Of a stretch of 64,000 nucleotides of DNA, positions 49,101 to 59,937 are shown one piece after another. How positions within the stretch are numbered: the first letter of the stretch is position 1; each line of letters begins with the position of its first letter. The notes under the pieces were generated by a model, which was given only the letters and a program-made list of their open reading frames with translations, did not search any database and had not been told where the DNA came from. This DNA comes from Acridotheres tristis (lineage: Eukaryota; Chordata; Aves; Passeriformes; Sturnidae): NCBI GenBank assembly GCA_037013685.1, contig CM072887.1:89796347-89860346 (forward strand), written 5' to 3'. Position numbers and translations under genes: made by a program.

Positions 49101-52005
49101 AAGTTTGTCCCAGAGGTTCTCTTTGCAGATAAATCCTTAGATAGCTCAGCACAAAGCACATGAGTTCCTGGAATCTAAGGATTCCTTGGAACACATGAAT
49201 TTGAGGGAAAAATTAATTCATGAAGCAAAGGAGGCAGAAGAAATTTAGCTCTAACTTGACTTGACTTGCCAAATGTGTATATTTCCATCTCTGTTGCTTC
49301 AATAAGGACTACACTAAGTAAATACTGTACTCCTGAAAAGATTCAGTCACATACTGGCAAATATTTCAGCTTTCTGTGTGTCTTAATTTTCATGGCTGAG
49401 AGAGATACTGAAGTGATTCAAAATACAATATTTAAAGGAAAAAAAGTCTCAGTCTTAGGGCTGAGAATGAATGTAATAACTCCCCAAAGGAAACAGAAAG
49501 ACCAACAGATAATAAAGTATAATTCTTCAATTAAAAAAAAGCCTGAAAAGCCTAAAAAGAACTTGGAAACAAACATAACAGAAATATGCTTTAGGCAATA
49601 CATACTTATAAAAATAAACTTTGTAAGGGATGGCTACTGGGCCTGACCTATTTCTTGCAATGAGAAAACTTTCACTTAGTTCAATGGCATAGAATTAGGC
49701 CATAGGTTTGCAAATGATTAAGTGTTTATTCAAATAACAGTGAAAAAGAAAGTGATGTTTTCAATTTAAATGAGCTCAGCTTCTCTCAGATATTTCCTAG
49801 GTGAATGTCTCGTGGTCAAGCAAGTGCTAATGTCAGTGCTAGCATTGCCAACCACAGCTCAACCCAGGAACTAGAGTAGAAAGAATACCTGCTTGTGTTA
49901 GAAGCATGAGGGGAAAGTAGTTGGAAGCATCATTGTTTTCCTAGTTGGCATGTTTTCCTGCAGAGACCATTCCAAAAATGATTGAAGTAATTGGCACCAG
50001 AGGGAAAAGAGAAGAGAGGTCAGATTAAGGCAACTGAAATCAGCAGAAAAAAAATTGTTCCACTGGTAGAAAGACTGGAAGTGTAGCCACTTGCAAGCAG
50101 GTGGAATGGCTACTGTTGCCAGAGAAACATTCAATACCAGATGAAGCACCTATTCCTTTGAAAAGATCACCCAAGACTGGTTGTCTTGGGGTTTGAAGTT
50201 TCCTAATTCAAGAGGTCTGTTTCAGGAGCAGTATCAGAGCAAATATATAGCTCTGATGGCCATGAATATCAAGTGGGGAACATTAATGAGACCACATTTA
50301 ACCACCTAGGACTGTGATGTAGGAGATCTGGCACATGACAATAGAGTAGCAGAGGGAAGTGAGTAGATAAAGTAGTTTTAAGACCATGTGCTCTGAGAAA
50401 CAGGAGTTTCTGGATAAGAAGGTGCACATTTGTCCAGGTGTCATTGACACTGGTATATTTTTAGTGTGTGTCACCCAAAGCGAATTATGAATGTTCAGTG
50501 AATTTATGTAGATTTTATTAAGAATAAATGAACTACTCAGGATTTTGAGAAAGATTTAGCTTGTGAAATGTGCTCTCTTTTCAGAAGAGGGAAAGGGATT
50601 ACTTTTAAGCTGTATAGTTAGATGTACTTTTAAGATGTATGGTTAGACGTGAGTCACGCTTAAGTGAATTGATTTTTTTGCCTATAAAACTAAGTAGTCT
50701 ATCCACAAGACATTAGGAAAGCTAAGTACTAAACAATGAAGTCATTGATTGTGCAAAAAAGTACACAGTTGCTGACTGAATGGTTTCATGTTGTCAAACA
50801 TACATAAAGCTGAATTTCAAGTTCCATGAGAAAGGTGTTTCACATCAGAAAACCCTCAAAAGATTGGAGAAAAAGCTCTGGAAACCAAGGATAAAGCTGA
50901 GACAGAGAGATACAGAGAGAAGGCAGAGGAAAATAAAATGTAAAAATGAAAGAACTTCAAGGGTTTGAAAAAATTGCTAATAATATTAATGAAGAGCATT
51001 TTTCACATTTTTTTATCTGCATACCCATGAATAACTATGTTTCTGGTTTTTCCATATGAATCTGATCTAAAGCTCACTGAAGGCATCCTAAAAATCCCAG
51101 AGGCTCCAATCAGACAAGGAAAATGATCTTTTGATACATAACAAGCCCTGTCCATAATAATGCAATATGTGTTTGTAATTGTCTTTCACACCTGGAAGAA
51201 AGTGTAATTTGCCAAGCTATAACATTTCGGGTATCTATCCAGGTTTCCAAAACACCTCTCTTTTTCCTCACTATTGTTCTCTAAAAAGCTGCTTGTTTCG
51301 GATGATTTAGTCCTGTCTTTATGCAGAACCTTCTATAAACTTGTCGTGAGGTTGCAAAAAATATTAATTTAAAAAAAAACCAAAAAAGCACCAAACCAAA
51401 ATGTAAGAATAAAGCCCTGAAAAGTAGGTTCCATGTGCATATCTAGATATTCATTGCAATAAATGTGGCATTTACTTATGTAGACAAGTCTATGAGAGAA
51501 AGGCAGGGGATACAAACACCATGGACTGTGTTTAGTTTTGTGAGAAGGGACCTAGTCAAATTGTACAAATAAGAGAGACTGGCAGGTACTTCCATAGGCA
51601 AATGGATTAGTGGTATTTCTAAAAGTAGTTCAGTGTGATCTTAGACACAAGTGTCTACCAGAGACAAGTAGGGCTAGTTAACTTTTCTCAGATTTCTAGT
51701 CCACCAGTGTTGAGTAAAATCTTAATTATGTGACAAAAATAAAATAGAAAAAGTAGAAAAAGAAAGAATACAAAAAACCACTTTATATTAAGATCTCATT
51801 ATTTTTTATTCAGTTGTCTAGATTTTATATAGGTGTTTATGGAACAGACATCGATGTGAGCAGCATGAAAAATGTCAAAGAAAAAATAAAGAAATATTCC
51901 ATCTAAACTTATGCAGCTGTGAAATGTACAGTCTAATCTTGAAAATTTTCTCCATTGTTTTCTTCCTTTATCTGATAAAAAGATGGGAAGACTGGGAAAA
52001 ATTGA
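46123..52005. other. 5.9 kb AT-rich stretch, no gene seen
   Basis: Contains the 25-bp tandem duplication at 50601-50650 and AT patches near 48180-48240. The 126-codon frame at 49266-49646 is rich in Lys and Ile, has no recognisable domain, and is what A-rich DNA gives by chance. Confidence 0.5.
50601..50650 (+). repeat. 25-bp tandem duplication
   Basis: Unit 1 (50601-50625) and unit 2 (50626-50650) both start ACTTTTAAG and end GTTAGAYGT; 22 of 25 positions agree. Confidence 0.85.
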
Positions 52006-52134
52006 TGTTGGAGTCAGTAAGTCAGGAGTCTCTTATTTTTTTAGAGAAAAATTAGAGTGCAGGGATTGAATTAAAGCCTTTGGATGAAATAAGTAAGTGA
52101 GTAGATGGAATGGGTAAGCGAATAGATAGACAGA

Positions 52135-52162
52135 GTAAGTAAGTAAGTAAGTAAGTAAGTAA
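52135..52162 (+). repeat. (GTAA)7 microsatellite
   Basis: Seven uninterrupted GTAA units, flanked by decayed GTAA/GTGA words from about 52091 to 52195. Each GTAAGT step matches the consensus 5' splice-site hexamer. Confidence 0.92.
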
Positions 52163-52443
52163 ATAAAATAAGTTTTAAGTGCTTTTAGTAAGTAAAAGGT
52201 TTTAGATGCTAAAAAAGTAGTACATGTAGTGAAGGTTGAAAAACACTAGTATTTCTTTCGAGGCTCTAAGAACATAGTTTTAAACATAATCGAGTTAGAG
52301 TTAAGAATACTGGTTACATTTTTTAGTTAGAGCGACATAGGCCATGTACGTAGTTTATACATAACCTGGTGCTAAGAAACTAAAATTGCAATAGGTTAAG
52401 AAGTAGTAGTCCGAGCTTGTGTCTTAGCTAGTTGGAAAGTTTC

Positions 52444-52450
52444 TATAAAA
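52444..52450 (+). promoter_or_regulatory. TATA box of the possible LTR
   Basis: TATAAAA followed by TAGCATGCAT, 104 bases before an AATAAA. This spacing fits U3-R of an LTR. Confidence 0.45.
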
Positions 52451-52553
52451 TAGCATGCATTAGGGAGAGCTGGGGCTCTATGCCATGGCTTTATGCCATT
52501 GCTTTTTGCCATTGCTTTGCTTTGTTTTGCCTTTCAGACTGATGTGCTTCTAC

Positions 52554-52559
52554 AATAAA
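52554..52559 (+). promoter_or_regulatory. AATAAA polyadenylation signal of the possible LTR
   Basis: AATAAA followed within 40 bases by a T/G-rich GCTGTTTTGCTTTTTG, the usual downstream element. Confidence 0.45.
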
Positions 52560-52612
52560 TAACTTTATAGCAACTATTAGCTGTTTTGCTTTTTGAAGAA
52601 CATAACCCGACA

Positions 52613-55600
52613 GTGTGAGTGCCCCAAAGCACCCAGAAGTCCATAAAACCTCACAATTTCTACAAAGTATGAGGCTGCATGGAATTCTTTTAAATTCATG
52701 CACAAATTGAGACTTTCCCAATCAACTTTATTTCTCTTTAAATTTTTTACTCTTCATTTAAAAATGCATATCTTCAACCTGGCTTTCATAATCATTTTCT
52801 TTGTCATAATGGTTCATGTCTAACTTCCTAAAAAGGTTTGAGTAGTTCTCTGTATTTTAAAATATGCATTTTTACCCATAGAGATTTATGCTTGAAAAAC
52901 CTAAGTAAGCGATGACCTTGGTAAGTAGAACACTGCATTGGGAACTTTGGTTTTTTTTCTTTGAGCTAAGAGTGCTTGGAGTAAACGAGAATTACTGACT
53001 CAACTTGTCTGTGTTTGCAGTCAGTCCAGGGACAAATCCAATTAGTGATAATTGGTGACTCTTTCCTGATATGGGGAGATGGGTGTAATGCGAGAAAATC
53101 AAAGAAAATGCACATGTAGAAATCATTTCTATTTCTTGGTTGAAAGCAAGTTGCTTCATCGGATGGTGCAATTCAAATGCAGGTGCTCAAGACAAATTCT
53201 ACATTCCATTCCTCAAGACAGATTTTAGTGAGTAATTGATGTGAAAAAGGTTTTTTGTGACAATTAGGGTTTTTCAGTATTCTCAAAATGGAAGATGGGG
53301 GAAACAACAGAAAACTATGCAGCATTGCTATTCAGACACATAAAAGTTTTTGAGGTTCTTCTGCTCCCTCCACTGAGGAGGAGGAAAGCTCTTATGGCTG
53401 TTTTGCTTTCAATCACATACATATAATATCTCTACTCATGTATAGGAATGCCATTCCTAGTTTTAAAGGGAAAAAGGACCCAACTCTAGGCCACTGAGAT
53501 CTTGCCTCAAACAAACTTCTAATAAATGTGTCCAAGACAGTAGTGACTCAGAGAAATATTACTATGAGTAATATACAACCTGTTAAACTAGGATCATCTT
53601 GCTCTAAAAATCTGTGAGGCTTATATTAGGCAAATCAAAGGTGTATTCAAGGAGGTAAACATTTTCCAGTAAATCCTCAGAAATCCAGTAGGGAATTGTG
53701 TATACATATTTAGTGATCTCAAAAAGTGCACTCTTAGGAAGAAGGAAATATTTTTGTATTCCTGAGCTTATAACTCAATCTGTTGCAGATATCCTTAGCA
53801 ATCCTATCACAATGACTAGCAGATTTGGCCACTGTAGATGAAATTCACTGTAGATAGAAAAAATATTTTTGGGAAATCTAACACCACATTTTTTTTCTTT
53901 AATACATATTTTACAACTTATTTTCAAAAAAACATGATACAAGTAATTACGAGTGAAGTAAGTTAACGTTGTAATATGAGAATTTTACTATTAATGTGTC
54001 TCCTTTATAATCGGTCAATGTCTTTGTGAGACTTTCTTATTACTGTAGAACTGTAAAAAAAATTCAGTTCCTGTTTAGGCATCTAGATGAAGCAGTTCTC
54101 AAGAGCATGCATTCAACAGATCCACTCTTCCCAGTGGGACATGCTCAGAACATCTCTCTGGTTCATTTATATGTTTAAATGGAAATTAACTTTTTGGACA
54201 ATCTGTCTTCGCACATCGGTATCAACACAGGAGTTGCTGAGTTTCTGATTGCTTTTGACAATATGTCTTTGAAACTTTAATAGCAAAGACCGTTCAATGT
54301 TATTGCACAAAAATAATAAGTGTAAAGTTTTTAACAGGATTTAGACAATAATTAGATATTCAAACCATATTTACATGTTTAAAATCCATAAAGAGCATGT
54401 TTATCATGACCTTATCCAACCTGATATGTCTGATTCATTCTGATAAAGAAATATTCCTATCAAATATTGCAAAAAAAAAGTATTGTTTTTTTCTCCCTAA
54501 AATAGAAACAGACCAGTCTTTTACTGGATATTGGGCGCTAACATGGCTGAAAAAAAATACAGAGGGATCGAATTCTCTTAGACAGAATAGATATTTCCAA
54601 AGAATACAGTGATTTCTTTCCACCCCGGAAATATTTATTACAGGCTTGAAAGTGTTTTTTCATCCATTAAATTTCATTAATTTCAAGAAAATTCTGAATT
54701 TCCAGACAGATACATTATGATGACTGGGAATCTTTCTCAAAAATCAGGAATCCATTGCAAAACAATCAATTGTAATAGTAATAACATATCCCGAAAAGAC
54801 CTAGCTCTGCTGTGCTCTACTTATTTCAGGAAAAGCACCTGAACCCTTGCTATGGGCAGGTTCCTAGGGGAGGTTTTTAATGAACTGTCTGCAAAAAGTA
54901 TCACTAAATAACTTACTCTATTCACTCTTTTTTCTCCCCTCTTCCTGCCTTAGCCTTAAATAACTTACAAACAAAAGCTTCACCAATTCTTTAGTCAAAT
55001 CAAATCTGTGGCTGTGCTTCCCAGAATATAATCAGCAAGAGACAGAAGTGTTTGTAGAGCACAGGTGCTTTTTGTTAACTCTGAGTTCAGTGATAGAAGG
55101 TGAGATGTTATTTTCAGTACTTTCTGCCTTTTTGCATTTCTGAATGGAAACAGTTCTTATGGTTCAAAGACCACGACACTGTACATCATTTTGGGACACT
55201 GCTGGGAGCCACTTGGAAAATTGAAGAAGTGCAGAGTATAGATGTTTGTCTCTTTAGATGGTTATCTCACAGACAGTACAACCTATTCGTTCTATGTTCG
55301 ATGTCTCCCCATATTAAGAGAATGCATGCCATTAGCTTATCAGCAACAAAAGAAACTGAGGCTATTAAACTGTGCAAGGCACCTCAAATATACCATCTCA
55401 ATCCATAATACTATCAATACTTTAAAATGCCATCAAAAACACTTAAAAGTTTATTTTGTCAGTAGCACATGAATAAATGCTTTTTCTCTGGCTTAATGAT
55501 TAAAAGCTTTTGGATTTGTATTTAGATTTTTAATACCATTAATGTTTTATGAATGATTGATTTTAACGGGAACTATGTTTCGAATTGCTTCCTCTAGTAC

Positions 55601-56139
55601 TGAATGAGGTTGACCTCTTCTATCAGACATTCACAAGTCAATAAGATCATAATAAGCCATTGACAGCAAAAAGCAAGAGCACCTACAAGGAATGGTAAAC
55701 AAAAGAGTGAATGGCTTCTATTTCTGAGTTCCAGGAATCTTCTACTGTATTTTGGATGCAACACTCCTGTAAATTAGTCTTCCTAGCCTCAATTTACTGA
55801 GGATGTAAAAAACAGATTTAAAACTCTTTAATATCATTTTCTCTTTTTTTGTTTTGTTACAACATGTACCTAAATCTCATAAGGAAACTACCTCTATTGT
55901 ATAAATAGATGCCAGAGTTTCAAAGTTGTTTTGGTAAGAAAGGGCCCAATAAGATCCAAGTGAGCATTTATTAAGTGATAAGATGTTGGGAAGGATGAAT
56001 TAGGCAAACCTTATAAATATAAGTGCCTAGTAAAAGACTTTGAGAATATGGAAAATATAAGCGAAATAGAAATTAAAGCAATTTTCAACTGTGTGGCTGA
56101 AAGCAACTGAATGCCTGAAGACCCCTTTGTTTAGATAAT
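52613..56139. other. AT-rich sequence, no gene seen
   Basis: Short unrecognised frames only, including overlapping frames of 102 and 76 codons at 55100-55472. No named repeat. Confidence 0.55.
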
Positions 56140-56365
56140 GTTAGATGCTACGAATACCAAAAAGCAAGCAAGCATCCTCCCTAGGCATGGCAGGAAGGGT
56201 CCCAGATAAAATTTAGAGATAAGAAAAGCAGTAAAACATGGTAATATAGTGATTCCTATAGGTTGCAGGCAAATGTTAGAGAATTTATATCTTATATTAA
56301 ATTTGTTAGTGGAAATAAGAATATTCAACATAGAAGAAGATTTATTGTATTGTAAACGGAAAAAT

Positions 56366-56447
56366 CTCTCTCTTATTCTCTAACTCTCTGACTCTCTTAC
56401 GCTCTCTTCTCTCACTCTTGCTCTATCCCTCTCTCCGTCCTGCTCTG
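56366..56447 (+). repeat. CT-rich (polypyrimidine) tract in the LTR
   Basis: Repeated CTCTCT/CTCTAACTCTCTGACTCTC words over about 80 bases just upstream of the TATA box. It may be part of U3 or a microsatellite that grew inside it. Confidence 0.85.
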
Positions 56448-56476
56448 TGCTGCAACTGCAGTTCCTAGCAGGGCCT

Positions 56477-56485
56477 TATATATAT
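56477..56485 (+). promoter_or_regulatory. TATA box of the LTR
   Basis: TATATATAT directly after a GGGCCT segment and before CCACTCCC, in the expected place between the CT-rich U3 tract and the AATAAA. Confidence 0.55.
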
Positions 56486-56498
56486 CCACTCCCTACGA

Positions 56499-56504
56499 AA
56501 TAAA
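56499..56504 (+). promoter_or_regulatory. AATAAA polyadenylation signal of the LTR
   Basis: AATAAA 14 bases past the TATA box, so it would lie at or just before the transcript start. Function at the 3' LTR would then need a very short R region. Confidence 0.55.
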
Positions 56505-56697
56505 CTGCAAACTCCAACACCAGAATACAGAGAACGCCTGAGTTTGTTCTGACCGTCCCCACGCAGTAATTCCCACAATAAGGTAAATTTGAAATATAAT
56601 TTCCAACGAATCTGTGCATTTAGTGAGCTGGAAAATTATTAACTCAGACATCTAAAATCCAAGCAAACAGTGCAAGTATGGTGACTAATCAAGGAAG

Positions 56698-56846
56698 TGT
56701 TGAGTCACCATCCTTAGAGGTATTCAAAAATGTGAGCATGCGGTGCTCAGGGACACAGTTTAGTGGTAGAATTGATAGGGCTGGATTATGATTGGATATA
56801 AATGATCTTAAAAATTCTTTTCCAACCTAGAAGACATTATAATACT
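56698..56846 (+). mobile_element. CR1 3' terminal fragment
   Basis: GAGTCACCATCCTTAGAGGT, ATTCAAAAATGTGAGCATG, TCAGGGACACAGTTTAGTGG, GAATTGATAGGGCTGGATTA, ATGATCTTAAAAATTCTTTT and CCAACCTAGAAGACATTATA follow the CR1 3' end of the type with a GGGACATGGTTTAGTGG block. The octamer tail is decayed. It lies 120 bases after the LTR at 56140-56577 and is a separate insertion. Confidence 0.82.
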
Positions 56847-57875
56847 ACTGTCTCTCAGGCAATCACTTTTAAAATTAAATACCATGTGGTACAGTTTCAA
56901 GATGAAGATATTCTCTTAGTAAAAACAGAATCAGGTTTGACTCCACTCTGGACTTTAGGCAATAGAGCCAGATTTCCCTCCTGTATGGAGTACTCTAACC
57001 AACAGGTCATTGGCAGAAAACACTGCCTCCTTTGCCTCTTCATTGCAATGGAAACTTTAGTCAGTACATCTTTCTTTGTACAGAGCATGCTGGTACCCAC
57101 ATCCCTTAGGCATAGCCAGCATGACAGCTGTGTCACATTCCTTCTGAATTATGTTGGAAACTAGGAAGAAACCAGGCACGAAGATGCCCATGTAGACTCT
57201 GACTCTGTAGTCTCGTAATTAGGCTTTTAAGTAAGTCTCAGATCAAAGGGAGTGAATTATATAAATCCAGTCATCTCCAGTATAATAAAGCACATCAAGT
57301 ACATGCTTTCTGAACTTAATTCTTAGTCTAAGCCATCTAACTTCCTCTTAAATCCCACTTTAAAAGCCTGAGTGGCATTTACACTCTCAAGTATGTACTC
57401 ACCCATACTGCCCAATTTCGGAAGCAGTTCATGAATGCAATAAATGAAGTTATAGAGCCATGAAATACAGAAAGTTAAATACGGAATTTGTGTGGTGAGA
57501 ATAACAGGCTGCCAAAGTATGAAGAAAGAGACAGAGATGAAATCAAGTTCACTTCAATCTTCAAACTTTGGCACTTATAATGTCCTTTGTAACTTTTTTT
57601 TAGCTTAAGTATAGATGTACTGCTTTCAAAATGTCAAGAAACTTCCTAAACTTTATCACATGCTTTTCCCTTTTTATCTAATGCAAGTTAATATTTATGG
57701 CATACCCAGGCTTGAGATTTGTCTCATATGATGACTTTGTATGCACATGTTCTACCTGTATATGCTGTTATAAAGGACTGGGTTTGAGACAAGAAAAGAC
57801 ATTAACATTCTGTCCAATTTAAGAAGTCCCTTGGTGACCATCTGCGACAAATTTGATATTCATTTTGTATTTAAA

Positions 57876-57917
57876 ATTATAAGAACAGTAATAAAAATTA
57901 CAAGAACAGTAATACAC
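57876..57917 (+). repeat. 21-bp tandem duplication
   Basis: Two adjacent units both contain ATTAYAAGAACAGTAATA; they differ at the fifth base and at the end. Confidence 0.85.
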
Positions 57918-58875
57918 TAAGGATACCATAGGAAATACTTAAATGAAAATTTCTAGTTATTTATGATAATCTCTTCATTCCTTACTACAGAGAAGTCTCT
58001 CTCTATATATATACCCTAGATAATAAAATATTCAAATTTTCGAAAAGATAACTGTATACAATTATTGAAGTTTCAAAATCAAATACCAATACAGCTCTGT
58101 GTCTTTATTATGAAGCCTTCAAAACCTTCAAATTCTTCAAAACATGGTCTTCTGAAAAAGTGCTTAAAGGTGGCACCTTGAAAGTAATGCAGCATGGAAA
58201 AATTCACATCATGTTTCCTTCTATGTAACTGTGAAGCCAAAAGGACATTTTTTCAGAACACTTTCCTCTCAACTTTTCAGAACTTGCTAGAAACCAAATA
58301 GATACAAGAAAAATCAAAGTTACCAGATGAAAATGGAAGATAAAAAATATTATTTCAGTAAATACAGCTAGCTGTAGGAGTAGCTAACACTGCCAGGTAA
58401 GTTTATTCCTTGTGTTATGGAAAAAATATTGTCTTTCTGCTTCTTTAAGTGCTTCAATGTTCTCCTTCGATCAAAAAAGGTGTGAACAATTTTGACAATT
58501 TTGGATGGTTGAGGGGCCGTGATAAAATTCATGTAGGTGTAGCCTTACACCATATATTTTTAAAAAAATCACATAGACTTTCAATTTCAGAAAATTTTGG
58601 AAGATTTTTCTGTATTTCATTAAATATACCCTACTGGGAAAGACATAAGCCAACTATACTTAGTCTAGACTTCTGTGCATGATGATATTAGGTGCAGTTG
58701 GATACCTTCAATAGAATGAACTATGGCAGACTCCCTGTTTCTCTTCCCTAGCTTGGCACCCCATTTGCAAGAAATAATTATCTTGGAAAACTCTTCTCCT
58801 ATTTGAATTTTGTCAAAATTGTCCAAACTATTAAAAAATTATTCTAAAGGCACTACCACCTAGAGGTTAGCCAAG

Positions 58876-58916
58876 TACATAAGTATTTGTGTAACTACTT
58901 ATGTAAGTACACAAAT
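58876..58916. repeat. Interleaved inverted repeats
   Basis: Arm A TACATAAGTA (58876-58885) pairs with TACTTATGTA (58896-58905). Arm B ATTTGTGTA (58885-58893) pairs with TACACAAAT (58908-58916). The order A-B-A'-B' means the two perfect stems overlap and are alternative or pseudoknot-like. AT-rich and short; no known family. Confidence 0.6.
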
Positions 58917-59937
58917 CTCTTTTCTTTACAAAAATAAGCAAATATATACTTGTTAATTTAGATGTAAAATCATGATGGTCAGTTTATAAACCACAGTGTG
59001 AATTATGTATGAGGCAGGAAACTAGAAAGGCAATGCAGTCTAAAGTCTGTATTGGTATTAATGGACTCTATTTATTTCTGCCAACATCAACAGACTTTTG
59101 GCCATTTTCACCAGCAAATCTAATCTACTGACAGCTAATGGAAAGTCTTCTTTCTCCAAAGTGGTAGGAACTTGTATTTAGGGAAGCTCTATTTCCCATG
59201 CTGCATGTACTATGAGATTAGCAGACAGCTCTGATATGTTTGTGGCAGCACACATTCTTCTTTGTAAGAGGTTTGCTTTCCTCTAACTGTATCGTATTAT
59301 TTCCTTTGTATCCCCCAGTAGTGATGGCTAAAAGCTGAATTTCTAGTAATAATTGTGGCTGGAAATAGTAGTGAACAAGGTTATTTTTACAATACCTGGA
59401 GATTCAAAATAGTCAAAGATAAGGAATTTTTTTTTCTGCTTTGCAGTTATCAAATAATTACTTTATGGAAAAAATTTAAAGTTATATAATCTTTTTATAT
59501 AGCTGTTAGGTAGAAGGACCAGTGCCATCCCTGAAAAAGGCAGGAAGGCTCTGCTGAAGAGAAGTGTTGCAGTGCAGGACAGATACAAAAAGCAAATCTG
59601 AAATTAATGAAACTCACCTGAGATTTGCATATGTACAACTTAACTTTCAGATAAATATTAAAAACAAAAAAGAAATATGTTTTGACTGAGTTCCAGCATT
59701 CTCTTTTTTAGAAGCTATTCATTTAAAAGTGCAATATTAATGAACCTAGAGTATTACAGCACTCACAGACTGTACCTGTATTGCAGGTTTTATAAAAAAT
59801 TTATGCCATTAACATTTCCCTTTTGCTGAAGCACTCAGGATTTTGGTACTAAAGGTTTTGATCCTGCTGTAAGATGTATGCATAGAGCTGCTAAACTTGG
59901 CCTTCAAAAATCAGTGTAAGACCTTTAGTAAAATCTA

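Larger units (their letters stand above)
52006..52612 (+). mobile_element. Possible solo LTR with embedded GTAA microsatellite
   Basis: The 3' end has LTR architecture: TATAAAA at 52444-52450, a likely transcription start about 30 bases on, AATAAA at 52554-52559, a GTTTTGCTTTTTG stretch, and a CA end in ATAACCCGACA at 52612. The likely 5' end is TGTTGGAG at 52006, pairing TGTYGG with CCGACA, but no target duplication flanks these ends, so the left boundary is uncertain. Between 52481 and 52531 a TGCCATTGCTTT-like unit repeats imperfectly. The element is unrecognised; it could instead be a host promoter-like sequence, although no transcript evidence is visible. No coding sequence follows. Confidence 0.5.
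56140..56577 (+). mobile_element. Solo LTR with 4-bp target duplication
   Basis: The element opens TGTTAGATGC at 56140 and closes TAATTCCCACA at 56577. It is flanked by ATAA on both sides (56136-56139 and 56578-56581), matching a 4-bp target duplication of the kind common for gammaretrovirus-like elements. Inside, a C/T-rich tract (56366-56447) precedes TATATATAT at 56477-56485, with AATAAA at 56499-56504 and a CAACACCAG...GAGTTTGTTCTGACCG segment as U5. TATA and AATAAA are only 14 bases apart, so R must be very short. No retroviral body is present, so this is a solo LTR. I do not recognise the family. Confidence 0.72.
56847..59937. other. AT-rich sequence, no gene seen
   Basis: Contains a 21-bp tandem duplication at 57876-57917 and interleaved inverted repeats at 58876-58916. 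The 120-codon frame at 56802-57164 starts inside the CR1 tail and has no recognisable protein. Confidence 0.55.

Noticed and set aside
49266..49646. 126-codon plus-strand ORF
   Set aside because: Lys- and Ile-rich as expected from A-rich DNA, no domain and no supporting signals.
56802..57164. 120-codon ORF starting in the CR1 tail
   Set aside because: It begins inside the CR1 3' end and continues into unassigned sequence without recognisable motifs.
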